Shown piece after piece: positions 12,201-42,391 of a stretch of 64,000 bases of DNA; the stretch's first letter is position 1; the number at the start of each line of letters is the position of its first letter. Origin of the DNA: Tyto alba. Its lineage: Eukaryota > Chordata > Aves > Strigiformes > Tytonidae. The notes below the pieces were generated by a model. The model worked only from the letters and a program-made list of their open reading frames with translations, was not told where the DNA came from and did no database searches. The translations under genes were made by a program, and so were the position numbers. The stretch covers positions 12,460,752 through 12,524,751 of the forward strand of contig NW_024881301.1 of assembly GCF_018691265.1 (NCBI RefSeq). Reading direction: 5' to 3'.

Positions 12201-15160
12201 TTTGTTACTATTTTTTTTTTTTGTAACCTCAACCCCAAGAGGTTTAATGTATTTTAATTTCTTTTTAAGTAGGTCACTGGTTTTCCTTTTCTGCACTGCC
12301 CTCCTTCTAAAACAACTTGTAGTCTAAACCTTTATTTGTTCCCTTTAGAATAGGGGAAAAAAATGCTCTGCAGAAATTTCAAATCTACTTTAGCAATGCT
12401 ACTGTATTCCACTTTCCACTTTAACCTCACCCACTCAATATGCACCAGGCTGTTCTCAAGTTCTTGCCTTTCCATCTGCTAGTCCCTCACAGATAAGGAT
12501 TCAGGGAGGAAGGCATCCCAGAAAGATGAAAGATGTATCCTGCAGAAAAGAGGAAACTTGTTCTTAAAGAGTATGAAAAGGCAATGCAACTTGTTACTAA
12601 AGCTGTCACCATTCTAGTCATGCACAATCTTTGTGAAAAGACAGTAACACACTGACCGTTGAGAGCTTAAAAGGAAACAGCCTAAAACTCCATCCCACGA
12701 TGTTCTTCCTGAATTTATCTCCATTGAAAATTACAGTTACCTTTCCTCCCACCTCCCAGAAGACCCGCAAAATTTGGCAATAAAATAACCCACAAATGTC
12801 AAAAAAATAATTTACCCAGCATGAGGTGGGGAGAGACTGCAGTGAGGGAGTGACAAGAATTATGATACATGCAGGTAGTAACTGTGTATGGGGGAGTTCA
12901 TCTCTGCTTGCTTGCCTGAAAGGTGGAGAGGGTACGTTGGCAAATTTTTTGCTTGGGATGCTAGAGGCTGCAATGTCACTGGTTGCATTTAGTCAGCACC
13001 CTGAAGCCCAGCTTATGACTCAAGGGCCACACCACAGGGACTGCTGTGATACTTGGAGCTTGTGAAAGCAAGTAGAGCAACATTCAGAGTCCCATCTCTA
13101 CCAGCACAAGATGTGAGGTTCACAGGCACTGTGGGAGGAAGACATAAATAATAAATGAGCTAAATAATGAGTACTAGCTGTACCTAATTATAGTTCTAGC
13201 TGTCCTTTTGAATAAAGAAAGTTCAAAACTGCTGCAAAAAGATGCTGATCCCTTTTTTGAATGGTGTTTGAACTTCACAGATGATTAACATGAGAAAGTC
13301 AGGAGAGGCCAATGGAAGTCACACCAGCCTTTCATAGCCATGTGGAAGAGATAAGCAGTGTCTCTTACAGCAGTCTATTTACACATCAAAACGTTCTTAA
13401 GATTGAATTAATATTTAGCCTGAATACAGAAGCAATGTAAGAATTAAAATTAAATTGTGTAGACTATTTGGAAGCTGTTCTTCCTTATAGCTTTTGGTAC
13501 CTGGCTTGGGAGACTAATTTAGGAAAGTAGCTCTTCAGGCTCTGTAAGTAGTCAGGAGAGAGTCAGTTAACTACAGAAGGAGTGCAAGTTTCTAGCTTGG
13601 GCATTTAAGTGTCTAATGCTAAGTGTGTGAATGCATTTACCTCATCATCCCTCTCTATTAATAGTTTAATTAAGAAGGATTTGTTCCTAGTGCCCTTCGC
13701 ATTCTGCAACCAGGGACTGTGAATGCCTTATCACTGGGAACTGGATTTCTCTCAGACTAGGGGAAAAACATGGTCCGTGAAATAGGATGCCAGGCTATAG
13801 GTCAGTGGGCTGGTTACACTTCTTGTGACTAACTGAGGGTCAGTACACATTTGCCTCACATTTTCCTATCTGTAAAATAAATATAATAATTCCTGTTCAC
13901 ATTCTAAGAGGCTTTCATCTTTGCATAACAAAGTCTTAGTTATATACCAACTAGGATTATTTCATTCCCAGAACAAATATCTATCTGTATGGGCACATTC
14001 AAATTATTGTTACATATTTCTAAATAATGGGAGTAGTAGAAATAAAGGATAGTTTAAATTAAGATTCTTTCTATACTTTAAGTGCCTTTCCACTTTCATA
14101 CATATTATGAAACGTACTTCCACATAAAGGTGAAATTTAAACTGCTACAGCATATTGAAACTGCATTTGTAGAACGTACAAATCTAATCAAGGAACCTAC
14201 AAAATTATATAATGCCTTAGTGCAAATAGTAAAAACCATTAAGCTGTTTTTCATTGCCCCTTACTCTGACAATGGAATAATGTTTCATATTACTGTATAG
14301 GCTTGCTCGTTAGACCTCAGTAACACTAAAGCAGCATCTAGCAACATAAGCAATGTGTAGGCATGCTGCATAAAGTGCAGTGTGTTGTAGAAGTACATGG
14401 TAAAGAAAAAACATATCATGTGTTGCTAATCTATATATGCCAACTGCATACAGAACAGACTATATCATAAAGGAATGCCAAGAAGTAATATTTTTATTTA
14501 AGCACAGATTACTTTTATAATTAAATGTATATCAAACTTCACGATATAAAACAAAATAACTGGCTAAACCAATATTTTACTGAGTTCATGTCTCCACAGC
14601 TAATGTAAAACTTCCTCTTATTCATTCAGTTGGTATTATACAAAGAATGCCAAGGTTACAAGGATTTTGCCTGCATTAAGTACACAATATGGCTTAAGCC
14701 ATCATTTACTGGTACTGATACCATTTACTTCAAGAAGACTGTAGAACAGAAATGTAAATTTATTGTCTCGAGTACTCAAGCCATGGAAGCAAAATGATCA
14801 TCAACAGAAGAACTGAATTATATTTGCTGTGTACAATGGGCTGTGAAAGCTTGTATCTCACAAACCAGTGGGCCTGGTCCTCAGATGAGGAATATCAGTT
14901 CAGTTCTCTCCTTCAGTGGAGCTATACCACTTTCAACAGCACAGAAGGTATGGCCGTTTACCTGTGGCAGTGCCATGCTCCTTCTTTATAAATGTCTTTT
15001 CCGATGCATTAACACCTACTACACCTTCCAAGTTTCTCTGGTGTAGTAAGGACTATTATCATTCCACACAGCCTCCCCCTACAGCAGTACTCCCTGGAGT
15101 TCACTTCCAGTTCAGTTCTTAATTGTTACTTGGCACTGTGGCTAATCTGGGTTGTTTTAT

Positions 15161-15196
15161 TTTGTTTGTTTGTTTGGTTGGTTGGTTGTTTTTTTT
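15161..15196. repeat. TTTG/GGTT-type simple repeat
   Basis: Short tandem TTTG units followed by GGTT units and a T run. This is low-complexity DNA with no gene association. Confidence 0.85.
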
Positions 15197-17461
15197 CCAT
15201 GTTCCATGTGCTTTCTCATTTTTTTTCAGTCTCTTTCTGCAGCTATTTCTCTGAAGAAAAATGTTCTGCAGAAGTCATTCCATGCACAACCTCAACACTA
15301 CCCATACAGTCATCTTTTGTTGGAAGAGTTCCTTCTGTGATGCTAATAAATATCCATTCTAATATTTACAGTTCCCAGGTGAGTGTGTTAAATGATTGGG
15401 CAGTTCATTGACTGCTTTGTCTCTGCTTACAGAAATGAGTCTCAGATCATACTTTACACTAATTCTGCTCTGTAGGACATATAATTTTTTGATTAATTAA
15501 ATCTAACCTGTCACAAGAGTAGCAACACTTTTTCATCTGAAACACTCCTGGGTCTATAAGCCATTTTTTTGTACAGTGTTGCAATGTTGCAATGTGAAGA
15601 ACGAAACTGAGAATGTTGGGGGTTTTTCAATGTTTATAGGTCTTAATTATTTAATATGATCTCTTCCGATCATCCCGTGTTTTCACACTTCCTAAAATGG
15701 ATCACTGTATTGGTCAAATATGAACATACTAACATATAATGCTGAGGTTTTAGAAAGATATTAATAACCTTTTCTTTTTCTTTTTTTTACATAGTTGACA
15801 GCAGAGCCGATTGAAGGTGTTTTAGTATGACAAGAAGCCTGTGATACCATTTGATAGCATTTGTATTCTCTCCAGGTGACCTCTTTTCAGAAGAATCTCT
15901 TCAAATGGCTTGCCAACATTCACATTCACAGTCCCCACACTGCATATTACTTACTATTTGTATCACTTAATATTAGAGCATGTATCATAAAATAATTAAA
16001 ATTGAATGTTTTCAAGTATGATTGGTTAATATTACTTGTACTGTTATGGCTGGAAGTACTAATTTTGAATGTCATAAAATATACATGTCTGTATATGAAT
16101 GTCTGTACATGAATAATGGATTGAAGATTAATGAAAACTGATTTGTTTATTTTTGTATTTCAAGATGGAGAGTAATGTAACAGTCATTAAATATCCCTAG
16201 CAAGCTTCCATTTAAAACAAAAGCCTGAAAGCAATTATTTGGCATAATGCATACTAATAAAGAAACACAATGACATGGTAAATAATGATCTGATTGCAAG
16301 AAAAATTGTCTAGACTACATTTGCAGGAAACAATAGTATTCTTCATCTTTCCCTTACTAGCCCATGCAATTAGAGCTTGTGAGGCTGCCGGGGACAGGGT
16401 GCAAGGAGGTTACAGAAAGAGGTGGCATGGCCATTTCTCACCCATCCTTGCACACCCGCCCTTTTGGAGACATAGCACAAGTGCATCATCTGCTGCATTT
16501 CTAGACCCTTGTCTAAAGAGTAGACACAGGGAGTCTTCTCCTTGGTGCAGCTTCCCTTACTGATGGGTCACACTGGAAAAGGAGTTGTCTGAATTCATTG
16601 TGGTCCCCGAAAGACCCTTGTGGGTACCACCAGCGGCGTGAGCAGCTGCATGCACACGCTTCGCAGTGCCGCGCCAGGCCCTGCACGGACAGGCCTTTGG
16701 CACTTGGGCTCAGTGCACGCAGAAAGCAGAACACACCGAGCAACGAGCAAGTCTGAAGATCACTGCAGGTGCTGGACTCCCATTCAAGGCCACACTGTTT
16801 CCCATTTATATGTTAGTATTGTCATCAGATAAATAGACTGAGTTTGAATTACAAATGCTTTTTTTTTTTTTTCTTTTTTCCATTTATGAAGTCCAGCTGA
16901 AAAATGTGTATTGAGCTAATATATGACTAACAAATTACTGTGGTTATATATTTTATAGTATAAAAATGAGTGTTTATTAATTTGTCTGCACAGGAACAGT
17001 TCCTGAATCTAATCGTAGACTGTATGCCTAGGGCAGATTCTCAACAGGATATAAAAATCTGGTTTAGCAACGGAATATGTAATTTGTGCTTGAACATTGC
17101 TGCACCATTATACTTGCTTGACTTTAGGCAGTCTTTTAAGCGTTTTAAGAATTCATCTCAGGGTAGTATACAAGCACAGAAATTACGTTTATAAGCAACT
17201 AAATAATTAGTGAAAACAAATCAATGATAGTATCAAATACTGGTAACAGCACTTAAATTATAAATGCTGATAGTAGGTCTCAGCATTGAGGAAATTAAGA
17301 AGGGAGCAGGAATGCAACCACTCACTACAGTAAACCCAAATGTAAAAGGCAGTAATCTGCCCAGAGAGCTAGTACCACCTCCTACCTGATCTATGCAAAT
17401 GAAAAGTATTCTGTTAAAAGGCCACTAACTACAGTATGAGTTGCCAAATATGTATGTGCAC

Positions 17462-17479
17462 ATATATATATATATATAT
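17462..17479. repeat. AT dinucleotide microsatellite
   Basis: Nine AT units in an AT-rich intergenic stretch. Confidence 0.9.
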
Positions 17480-18910
17480 CTATCTCCGTGCATGTCTGTG
17501 TGTATACATGCAATTATCCGAAAGAGTAGTAGGTATCTTAAATTGTTCTAATATGTGCATTGCTTAGCATTTTGGGCTTTGTCTAGAGCTGTATGTTGGG
17601 ATATACTGGGGCTCTTGCCTCACCACACTCACGGGTTTCTTTACAAGGAGCCCTCCAGGTGCGACTACATAGGCAGAGCCACTGTGGTTATGCCTAACCT
17701 GGCTTTTTGTCCCAGCAAGTGCCCTCACAGACCATTTTATCAGCACAAAGACATGATGAAGTTATTAAATCTTTTTAATAAAATTCAGTTTGCTCTAGAG
17801 TAGTTAATCTTGCCTTTTTACATGTTTATATGAAGTAAAAAAGAGTCTTTTAACATAAATTAGCAGATGAAAACTAAGTTAACATTTTGGATGAAGGCAA
17901 ACACTGCAAGGAAAGCTGAATTTTTGTTTTATCATGTATTTACTAAAATTACTTGATAGTCAAAGCATCAACCAGCAAATTTTTAGAAAAGTAAAATACA
18001 TATGGATAGATTTTCACTGCACACTGCATGGATTTAATAAGGCTGCATCACTGGGAGCCAGGGTAGGAGAAGGTGGGGAGTGCAGGGCAGATTCCTCTTC
18101 AGAGAGGAGGAGGATGCGCTAAGAGATGTTGGAACATCAGCTGATGCTTTGCAAATCTGTAGTGCTGAGTACTCGTCAGTATAGAATACTTCCTTCTTAG
18201 CTGCTATTTGAACGATGTTATTTTACAGTGAAAAAGTTGTATTTGCATTCCTCATTGCAAGACCTGAATGATAAGGGGTCTGCACAAGCATGGACCTGTG
18301 ACTGATGTTTCTAACAACGTGTTGCATCCAAGTTACTTCAGTCTTCCTGTTACTTAGGTCTTCTTCACTTGCAGTATTTGTACTTTATTAACTGAATTAT
18401 ACTGTAAAATGAGAATGTTTATCAATGGCTAAGAAGATAAATGTTTAGTCTTTTTGTTTCCTGACGAAAGAAGGTCAAAACATAGTTGAAAGCAGTTCAG
18501 AGATTAAATAACCCAAATCAACAAAACTGGGTTGAAAAGAGTAAGTCAGAGGACCAAAAAACCCTCACCAGTTTCTGCAATTTTCCACTATATATTCCAG
18601 GTCCCCGCTTCCACAGGAATTTGTGTTTTCACGCTGAGGTATTGCCACAAGAGGTTAAAATCCACTGAACATTCTCCTAGGTATCTTGCGGTTTAGCTTC
18701 CGTCGTTTGACACAGCTCTTCCACGTCTGACAGGACGGGAATCCAACATCTGCCAGACAGACAATCTGGATACCTCCTCCTTCCAGAGCGGGCAGCCCCG
18801 GCACCCGCCAGCGGAGGAAGGGCGAGCGGCAGCCCGCCGATCGGGGATCAGCCGCCCTCAAACGCGGACGAGATCAGCCCAACGGCCACCCGCCGGCCAA
18901 GGCGCGGGCA

Positions 18911-18922
18911 CGCGCACGCGCA
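18911..18922. promoter_or_regulatory. NRF1 site, perfect match
   Basis: CGCGCACGCGCA fits the palindromic NRF1 consensus YGCGCAYGCGCR at all twelve positions. It lies 115 bp before the NDUFV2 ATG. NRF1 is the known activator of many nuclear genes for oxidative phosphorylation, so the site suits the gene. Occupancy is inferred. Confidence 0.7.
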
Positions 18923-18935
18923 GCCGGGCGCGGCC

Positions 18936-18947
18936 GGCGCATGCGCG
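18936..18947. promoter_or_regulatory. NRF1-like site, 11 of 12
   Basis: GGCGCATGCGCG matches YGCGCAYGCGCR except the first base. It sits 25 bp after the perfect site and 89 bp before the NDUFV2 start codon, so the two sites form a close pair. Confidence 0.6.
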
Positions 18948-19036
18948 GAGCAGGTCTCCTTGGAGCTGCGCGGAGGGCGGGCGTGGGCCTGAAAGGAGCG
19001 GGAAGGGGCCGGGTGGGGGTCGCCGCCGCCGCCGCC

Positions 19037-35744
<16,708 letters not shown>

Positions 35745-35779
35745 GGATTTTTGTAATATAAGATGAACTGTTTGAAAAT

Positions 35780-35785
35780 AATAAA
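35780..35785 (+). promoter_or_regulatory. NDUFV2: NDUFV2 polyadenylation signal
   Basis: AATAAA begins 36 bp after the stop codon. Cleavage would be expected 10-30 bp further on, giving a very short 3' UTR of roughly 60 bases. Downstream AATAAA signals near 36153 and 36298 could serve longer isoforms. Confidence 0.75.
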
Positions 35786-35819
35786 GTAACTTTAATCTCA
35801 GTAAAATTCTGTACATTCT

Positions 35820-38800
35820 AATAATTTAAAAAAAAATAAGAAGGCAGCAGCAATTAGAATACCAAATTTACCATGGTTTTAACTACTGCAAAGCATAATC
35901 CTAATTCTTGGTTATAAAAAAAGTGATTCTGTAAAGTGACTCACCGAAAGAGTCCACTTATGATCACTGAGAGGTGAAAGTTGCATCTTTCGATCTGTCA
36001 TTGAAAATTCTTTCAACTTTTTCTAAGGTTCTTTGAAGAAGCAACAAAACTGACTAAATTTTAAGTCTGGCAAATGCACAGGGAAACAGACTGAAAGGAG
36101 ATTATCTGCCAAAACTTCATTGCATGTTACTTTTAATACCAATTTAAAAATAAAGGTGATCCAAGCTGTGTTGTGGAGAAAAAAAAAATTAAAAATCTGG
36201 TAGGTTCACTAAGAAGTGGTTCTTTGTGAGTCTAATTCTTCTTACTACCATTTAGTGACCAGAAAAAATGTGAAAATTGTCTTTTTATCGTGTTACCAAT
36301 AAAAAAAAAACCAAACACCAACCAACTAGCAGTAGTACTCTACTAAAAGAATGAATAGCAACAAGAAACCAATTCCTATACAAACTTATTCAATACAGCC
36401 AAGGTATGCAGTTGGGGTAGGACAGAAAATAACAGTTTAATACATGGCTAAGTGTAATATATGAAAGCAGTTATTTGATTCAGGGATTCTTTGACCTTAT
36501 TGCTGTCTTATCAGCTACTTTTAAGAACTAACCTGTGTGAAATTGAGGTATTCTCCTGATATAAAAGAAGGTGAAGATAGGTTTAGGGTTTGTTTTTTTT
36601 TTTTTTTTTTTAATTGACTGCATATTGACAATACATATGCTTGTAAAAGCAAATGCTTTATATATACACACATCATTCCACCATAAATTAGGAAATGTGA
36701 ACATGTCAGTTACTTGAGACCATACTGTGCCTGCCTCTTCTAAAAGACTGCTGTGAAACTTACATTCTTATTAATGCAATAGATGGAACTTAATATAATA
36801 TAGAATAAAATATAAATAATACAGTTTAGTTTGTTTTGATATTCTGATTAACAGTACTTCCCTAAACTGTTCTCCCCCTTCTGAGTCAGATACTGTATTT
36901 ACACATTTCCTTGCATAATCATCTCGTGGTCTGTTCGTGCCCCACCTTTATTTCAGTAGGCTCTGTGAAGTTCCTTGATGTATTGTTAAACAAGTAGTGT
37001 TACTGTTGGTAGTCCTGAGAGCAAAACATATGTATATCACTTTTATGTATAACTTGCTATCCCTTCTACATTACTAAATTTATAAAGTGAAATCATTGAA
37101 TTGTATACAAGTGGAAAAGTAAGTTTGATAAATACAAGTCATGAGTGAAGCAGTCACCCAATAAGCATAAAAAAATGTATATAAGTGGCACGTAACACTG
37201 TGCATATGAGAAAACAGCACATGGATTGAAATGCTATCTGTAATTTACAGTTGGTGAATGCTCTTCTGAAAGGTCACTCCAGTGTTTGTAATAGCCGCAG
37301 GCTAGGAAGCAGGCCTGGCCTCTGGCACTGTGTGGCACTTCTCTAGAGACATATGACACAGCTATTACATTTTGATGCAGGCATTCTTTTTAATATAGCA
37401 GCCTGTAACTAAGCTTTTTGCTCAACTGCAACAACAAAGCTGTATTCCAGTTCACGTAGGATCACCTTATTCTAACCTAGCATGAAAGCAGGCAACTATT
37501 TTTTATGTTTTAAAGTATATGTTGAATACAAATGAAGATTTTGCATGCATTATGGAACTACCACGTACTGTAATTATTCATGTTTTTGTACGTAACTGAA
37601 ATTGAGGGGATTGCATAATTGTGTTGAAGGGAAACATAGTTTTAGACCTGCCAAGTTTGAAACTTTAAGTATACAAAAACAAAGCTCTGAAATGCCAGAC
37701 TCCTCCCATTTGGTGCCTTGTTCCACTTTTCTCCCCTATTCATTCCATCTGTACATGAAAATCTTGATGTCTGTCTCATGAGCAGAACGTGGACCTCAAC
37801 AGTTTCCCATTTGTTGGAGATCATGTTAGTGATGACAAGTATGTCAGTCATTTTGATGCAACATGTAACAGTCTGCTAATTACTTGACCAAAAAGGATAA
37901 TTTACATTATCCTAATTGCGTGGCACAAATCTGAAACACCACTGTTTATTGCAAGGCAGCTATAGGACTGTGAAATGTTTGAAGAGAAATAGGCAAATAA
38001 CCATTACTCCTCTCTCATCTTAACCACTTCGTTCATCAGTTACGTAAGGATTTATAGCACCAGTTTCTATATCAAAAAAGTTTGGCAATCATTGTGTTAA
38101 GATAAATGATTAAAAAAAAATCACATCTTGTGTTATTTTGGGTTTTGTTGAAATTTGAACATTACAGACTTCAAACACCTCAGCTAGAAATACATATTCT
38201 GCCATATTTGTTACATGTAGTTGTTTACAATATACAAAATTATTTTCACAATAACAATGCACGCAGGACTCTGCTGAGGATTAACAAGGTGATCATTATG
38301 GAAGAGTTCCAGAATAGTGTAACAATTAATGTATCAAGGTCTCTCTTTATTCTTGAATAGCTGTAGATAATACCCCGTGCTTGCTTTTACTAGTAGTAGT
38401 GAATATTTAACTAACAAATATTGACAGGACAATTTCTGTTATTCTCAACCCTCAATAGCAGAGGGTAATTCTGGGGCAGCTGACACCAACCTGTCAAATA
38501 ATTAAACACAATTCTGTAATTTTGATCTACCATTTAGTATCTTGGACTATAAGAGTACTGGGTGGCGAGTTAAATGAAAAATGAGTTACCCACAGCAACA
38601 GTCAACACACTCCTTAAACTGGTAATGTAGCAGTAACAGAACCTGTGGTTTTGATGGTCTTGTTTGTCCCTCTTCCTGGACAAGGGAATTGTGAAAGAAT
38701 GTGTGCTATTCTAATTCTCTAAAAGAAAAAAAAAAAAAAGCCCTTTAACTGGAGAGGAAAAAAGACTACCTAGAGAAGATTTTAAGAAAAGGAGGTAGGG

Positions 38801-40640
38801 TCTTTGGAAAGGAAATGAGATTTAGAACATGGAAGCTGAAGACACACAAAGAATCCATGGGACTGAGAGTGGGTGGTGGTTTTTCATTCCTTTGGTAAAG
38901 ATGGAAGAAAGTTTGGAGTAAAAGGAAACTCCACTAGATATCTAATGATGTGTTTGATGTTGGGTAACAGAAAGGATTTCCGTGACCTCTTCACACTGCT
39001 AGAAAAATGTTACCTGGAACCACGTTCTGTCATTCAATAGGATAGAGGATTAAAACTCAGTTCCAGCTGTGCAGTTCGCTAGCTGGGCTCACCAGCTGAC
39101 CTACTGTTACCTACCAGAGGCTCCTGTGTGTGCCTTCCCCACTGTGACATTTTGCAAGTTCTTTAAGTTCTTATTTTAAATCGTTGTACTGCAGTCTGAG
39201 ATTTTCAGTCATTCAATTACTAGATTGACTTCAGCAATGACACGGTTCAACCAGATACTGTGTGTGTTTGTCTCAAGACCCACAGTTCACACAGCTGGAA
39301 ACACAAGGGGTTTCCCTGGGGAGGGCAGATCAAGAGATTACCAACACAGCACAACCACAAAGGTACTTTGCAGCTGTGCTACATGTACAGGTGAGGGATT
39401 TCTGGAGACAAGGGAAAGAAACTAATGTAGGGGTAGCAATTAACTGACTGATGGTTTGCATTAGTCCAAACAGTAGTTCTTATAAAAGGCTAAAGGAACC
39501 ATATTTTTTAGCTGCTAATAGATGTTATTACCAAATCTTAACATCTGCTGCGGGTGGTGTTGCTCATGAGACTCCTTCCCTGTTCTCTCAGCTGCTGGCT
39601 GTGAACATCTGCCAACACACACTGAAATCCTGGAAGCGCACGCCACTCGTGCTGGTGCAGCAGGATCAGAATGCTGTGTGACACTGCTGCGCTACACCTC
39701 GCCCGTCATGTTTTATAGGGTCAATCATGAGTATCACCCCTATGTACTATTGCGAGAATTAAAAAATACTCTGCCTTGGGAAATAGTTCTTACTCCACTG
39801 AAGCTGACAGTCTGTAGCCTGTTTACTCTTCAATCTGCTTGCCACCTCAAGTGATGGGAGTCTCTAATCAACCTGACATGAAAGAACATGAAGTGAATGC
39901 AGCTCCTTTTGTACGCAGGCAGGGGGGCTGGCGTACCTGCTCCTGGTCAGCCGACGGCACTCACGGTACACCAACAGGTTCAAATGAAAATGAAGGCAGT
40001 TGCTTTACAACACAAGTGATCTGTACCAGCATTCATACAGTAAGATTTTGAAAGCAAGTGAAAGAAGTTTGCCTAAGCAATAAGCTGTTGTGCAGCTCAG
40101 GAGTATTTAAGATTTGTGATACCATTCTCTACCCGTGCTGCAACATGATGGGTGGAGATCAGAATATAGGGGAAGTCCACACAATTAGATGGCCTTAATC
40201 AAAGTAATCTTTTACTTATGAAAATATCACCTGACTCACACAGTAAATATTAAGGAATTCTCACTTCCTACACAGTAACAGATGAAAGTAATCCAGTAGC
40301 AGGTCGAGCATGGCAATTAAGACCACATTGTATAGAAGGGCTTTGTTTAGCTACCTTCTCAAAATACCATACCTGACCGCCCACCTATCCTCAGCATGTT
40401 TCAGAAGCAAGCTGGAGCATATTATTCAAGAACAGGAGTACAGAACCACACAGATTCTTTAAGTCTTACCATATAATACTATTTTAATAAGCATATGTAA
40501 AACCTTTCACAAGCACAGATGAATGACCCATTTTTAAGGCTGCAATTAGGACTAATAATCAGTCTACTTCTGTCACCCCTTTTGATGCCTTTATATGGCT
40601 TGTGGCTTTTCGTCGCAAGCAACACACCTAAAAAAATCCT
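35820..40640. other. Intergenic spacer between NDUFV2 and ANKRD12
   Basis: About 4.8 kb of mostly AT-rich DNA with short ORFs only. Contains a 19-base T run at 36593-36611. I see no CR1, LTR or exon. GC content rises from about 40640 into the ANKRD12 island. Confidence 0.7.
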
Positions 40641-41094
40641 GGGTTGCTTTGTTTTGAAACCTGGATGGGGGCCCACACGTCAAACGGCAGGTTGTGCCCG
40701 CTAGCAAGGCGGGGACCGCACCTTCCCGACCCCACAACCCCCAGAAAGTCCTGCAGCCCGTCGCCTGCACCCGCCGGGATGCGAAGCGCCGGAAGGGAGC
40801 GGCGGCCGGGGGCTCTGCGGCGGGAGGAACCACCGACCAGGCCGCGGGGCGCGGCAGGCTCGTCCTCCCACCGCCTCTCCACACGGGTGCCCCCAAGAAC
40901 GCCCGGACTCTCTGGCACCGCGCCACACACACCTGCGTCCACGGGCTACTCTCCCAAAAGCTGTGGGCCTGTTTAACCGCAGCCTGCCGTGCTCCTCGCG
41001 GCGCCCGTGCGAACGCGTACGCCAGGCGGCCCCTCCCCGGCCACCGCCGCGCCCGCCTCATTTGGATGCGCGGCCGCCACCGGGCTGGGCCCAC

Positions 41095-41106
41095 CGCGCA
41101 TGCGCA
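41095..41106. promoter_or_regulatory. NRF1 site, perfect match
   Basis: CGCGCATGCGCA fits YGCGCAYGCGCR at all positions. It lies about 0.5 kb upstream of the inferred ANKRD12 core promoter. Confidence 0.6.
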
Positions 41107-41612
41107 CTGCGCCGCTTGTTAAAACTCACTGCGCCATCGCCGCCGGAAAACCCCTCCCCGGGGGGGGAGCGGCTGCCATGGGCGCGGCAGCAGCAGGAGG
41201 GGGGTGTCGGTGGGTGGGGGTCGCGCCGGTGGCTCAGGGTCGGCTCCCGCCCCGCGGAGACTGGAAGGCTTTCGTCCCCCTCGCCTCCACCCCTGCCCCG
41301 CGACCAGACGCGCCGCCGCCATTTCCAGAAAGTTCCAGCGGCCGCGGACCAAGGCGAGCGCGGCCGCCCTGGCGCCTGCGCACTGCTCGTGTCTTCCCGT
41401 CGCCACCCTCTTCCCCAAACGCCCGCCACCCCTGCCACCCTGCGCGCCCCGGTCCCCCCCGCGCCGCCTGCGTGCGCGCCGCGACGAGGCTGCCCGGCTC
41501 CCTCGGGGCGGCGGCGCTAACCCCCCCCCGCCTCCTGCCCCCTCTCCCCTCCTCAGCGCCGCCCGAGCGCTGCAACGTCCGCGGCGGCGCCCGCCCGCCC
41601 GCCTCCCCTGCC

Positions 41613-41635
41613 CACGTGGGCGGGGCGCGGCCAAT
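41613..41635 (+). promoter_or_regulatory. E-box, GC box and CCAAT cluster
   Basis: CACGTG at 41613-41618, GGGCGGGGC immediately after it, and CCAAT at 41631-41635, all within 23 bp. Likely bound by USF/MYC, SP1 and NF-Y family factors by motif. This is the best-placed core promoter block for ANKRD12. Confidence 0.6.
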
Positions 41636-41639
41636 GGGA

Positions 41640-41961
41640 GCGTCGCCGCGCTCTGCTCCCGCAGCGACGTTGGGGAAAGGGAGGGGGGGTGGGGGAGGCG
41701 GAAGGGGGAGGGGAGCGGCCGCGGCGGCGCAGGGCGAGGGGGAGGGAGGGAAGGGCGGGCGGGGGAACGGGTGTTTTCAAACCCGACAGCCCCGGCGGCC
41801 GCAGCTGAGCCGAGCCCCTGGGCAACGCCGGTGGCGGTGGGCGGCACCCGCTCCCCGGTCCGATCCCCGCGGCCGCGCCGCTACGGAGAGGGCAGGGGGG
41901 AAGCAGCGGGAGGAACGGGAGGAGGAGGAGGACGCGTCCCGCCGCCGGCTCCCGGGAGAAG
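41640..41961 (+). other. ANKRD12: ANKRD12 non-coding exon 1 (5' UTR), start uncertain
   Basis: GC-rich sequence downstream of the promoter cluster, ending in GAGAAG followed by a strong GTAAGG donor at 41962. In human ANKRD12 the first exon is non-coding and the ATG is in exon 2, as here. The left end is a guess, since the transcription start cannot be read from sequence alone. Other GT donors in the island are possible. Confidence 0.5.
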
Positions 41962-42124
41962 GTAAGGACCGGAGCGCACCTCCCCACCCCTCCCCGGTGT
42001 GCGGCGGGGACCCCCAGATCCCACCCGTCGCCTCGGTGCCCGCGCCCGCGGGGTGCCGCCCCCCTGTCTCCGAACGGCGGGCAGCGGGGCGTCCGGGGAG
42101 AGCCTTCACCCGGTGCCCGCCTCT

Positions 42125-42150
42125 GGGGGGGGGGGGGGGGGAGGGGGGGG
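42125..42150. repeat. G-rich run (17 G, A, 8 G)
   Basis: Homopolymeric G tract in the CpG island, 160 bp after the ANKRD12 exon 1 donor. A further 16-G run lies at 42392-42407. Such tracts can form G-quadruplexes on the non-template strand. Confidence 0.85.
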
Positions 42151-42391
42151 AAGTGTGTGTGTAACCGCTGTCCTGCCCTCCCGGGCAGCGGGCGCCGCGC
42201 ATCCCCCGCCCAGCCCGGCGGGGCCGTCTCCGCGCTGCCCTGCGCCGGGGGCACGGCGGCGGCGGTGGCGGGCAACGGCGCTCCGCTGTCAGCCTGTCAG
42301 CGCCGCGGCGGGAGCCATGGCCGCCGCTGTCACCGTCTGGCGGCCGCGCCTCTCGCCCGCCGAGTGCAGCCCCTGCCCCGCCGGCCGGGCC

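Larger units (their letters stand above)
5851..18700. other. Intergenic DNA upstream of NDUFV2
   Basis: AT-rich non-coding sequence with many short chance ORFs and simple repeats. Local GC-richer patches lie near 8640-9150, 10080-10400, 11280-11500, 16380-16800 and 17560-17760. None gives a protein I recognise. The long T run at 9261-9281 and the AT dinucleotide run at 17462-17479 are simple repeats. Confidence 0.6.

Noticed and set aside
40989..42164. 391-codon + strand ORF and other long ORFs in the ANKRD12 CpG island
   Set aside because: Overlapping long ORFs occur in nearly every frame on both strands, all with low-complexity Pro/Arg/Gly/Ala composition. This is expected of GC-rich DNA, where stop codons are rare.
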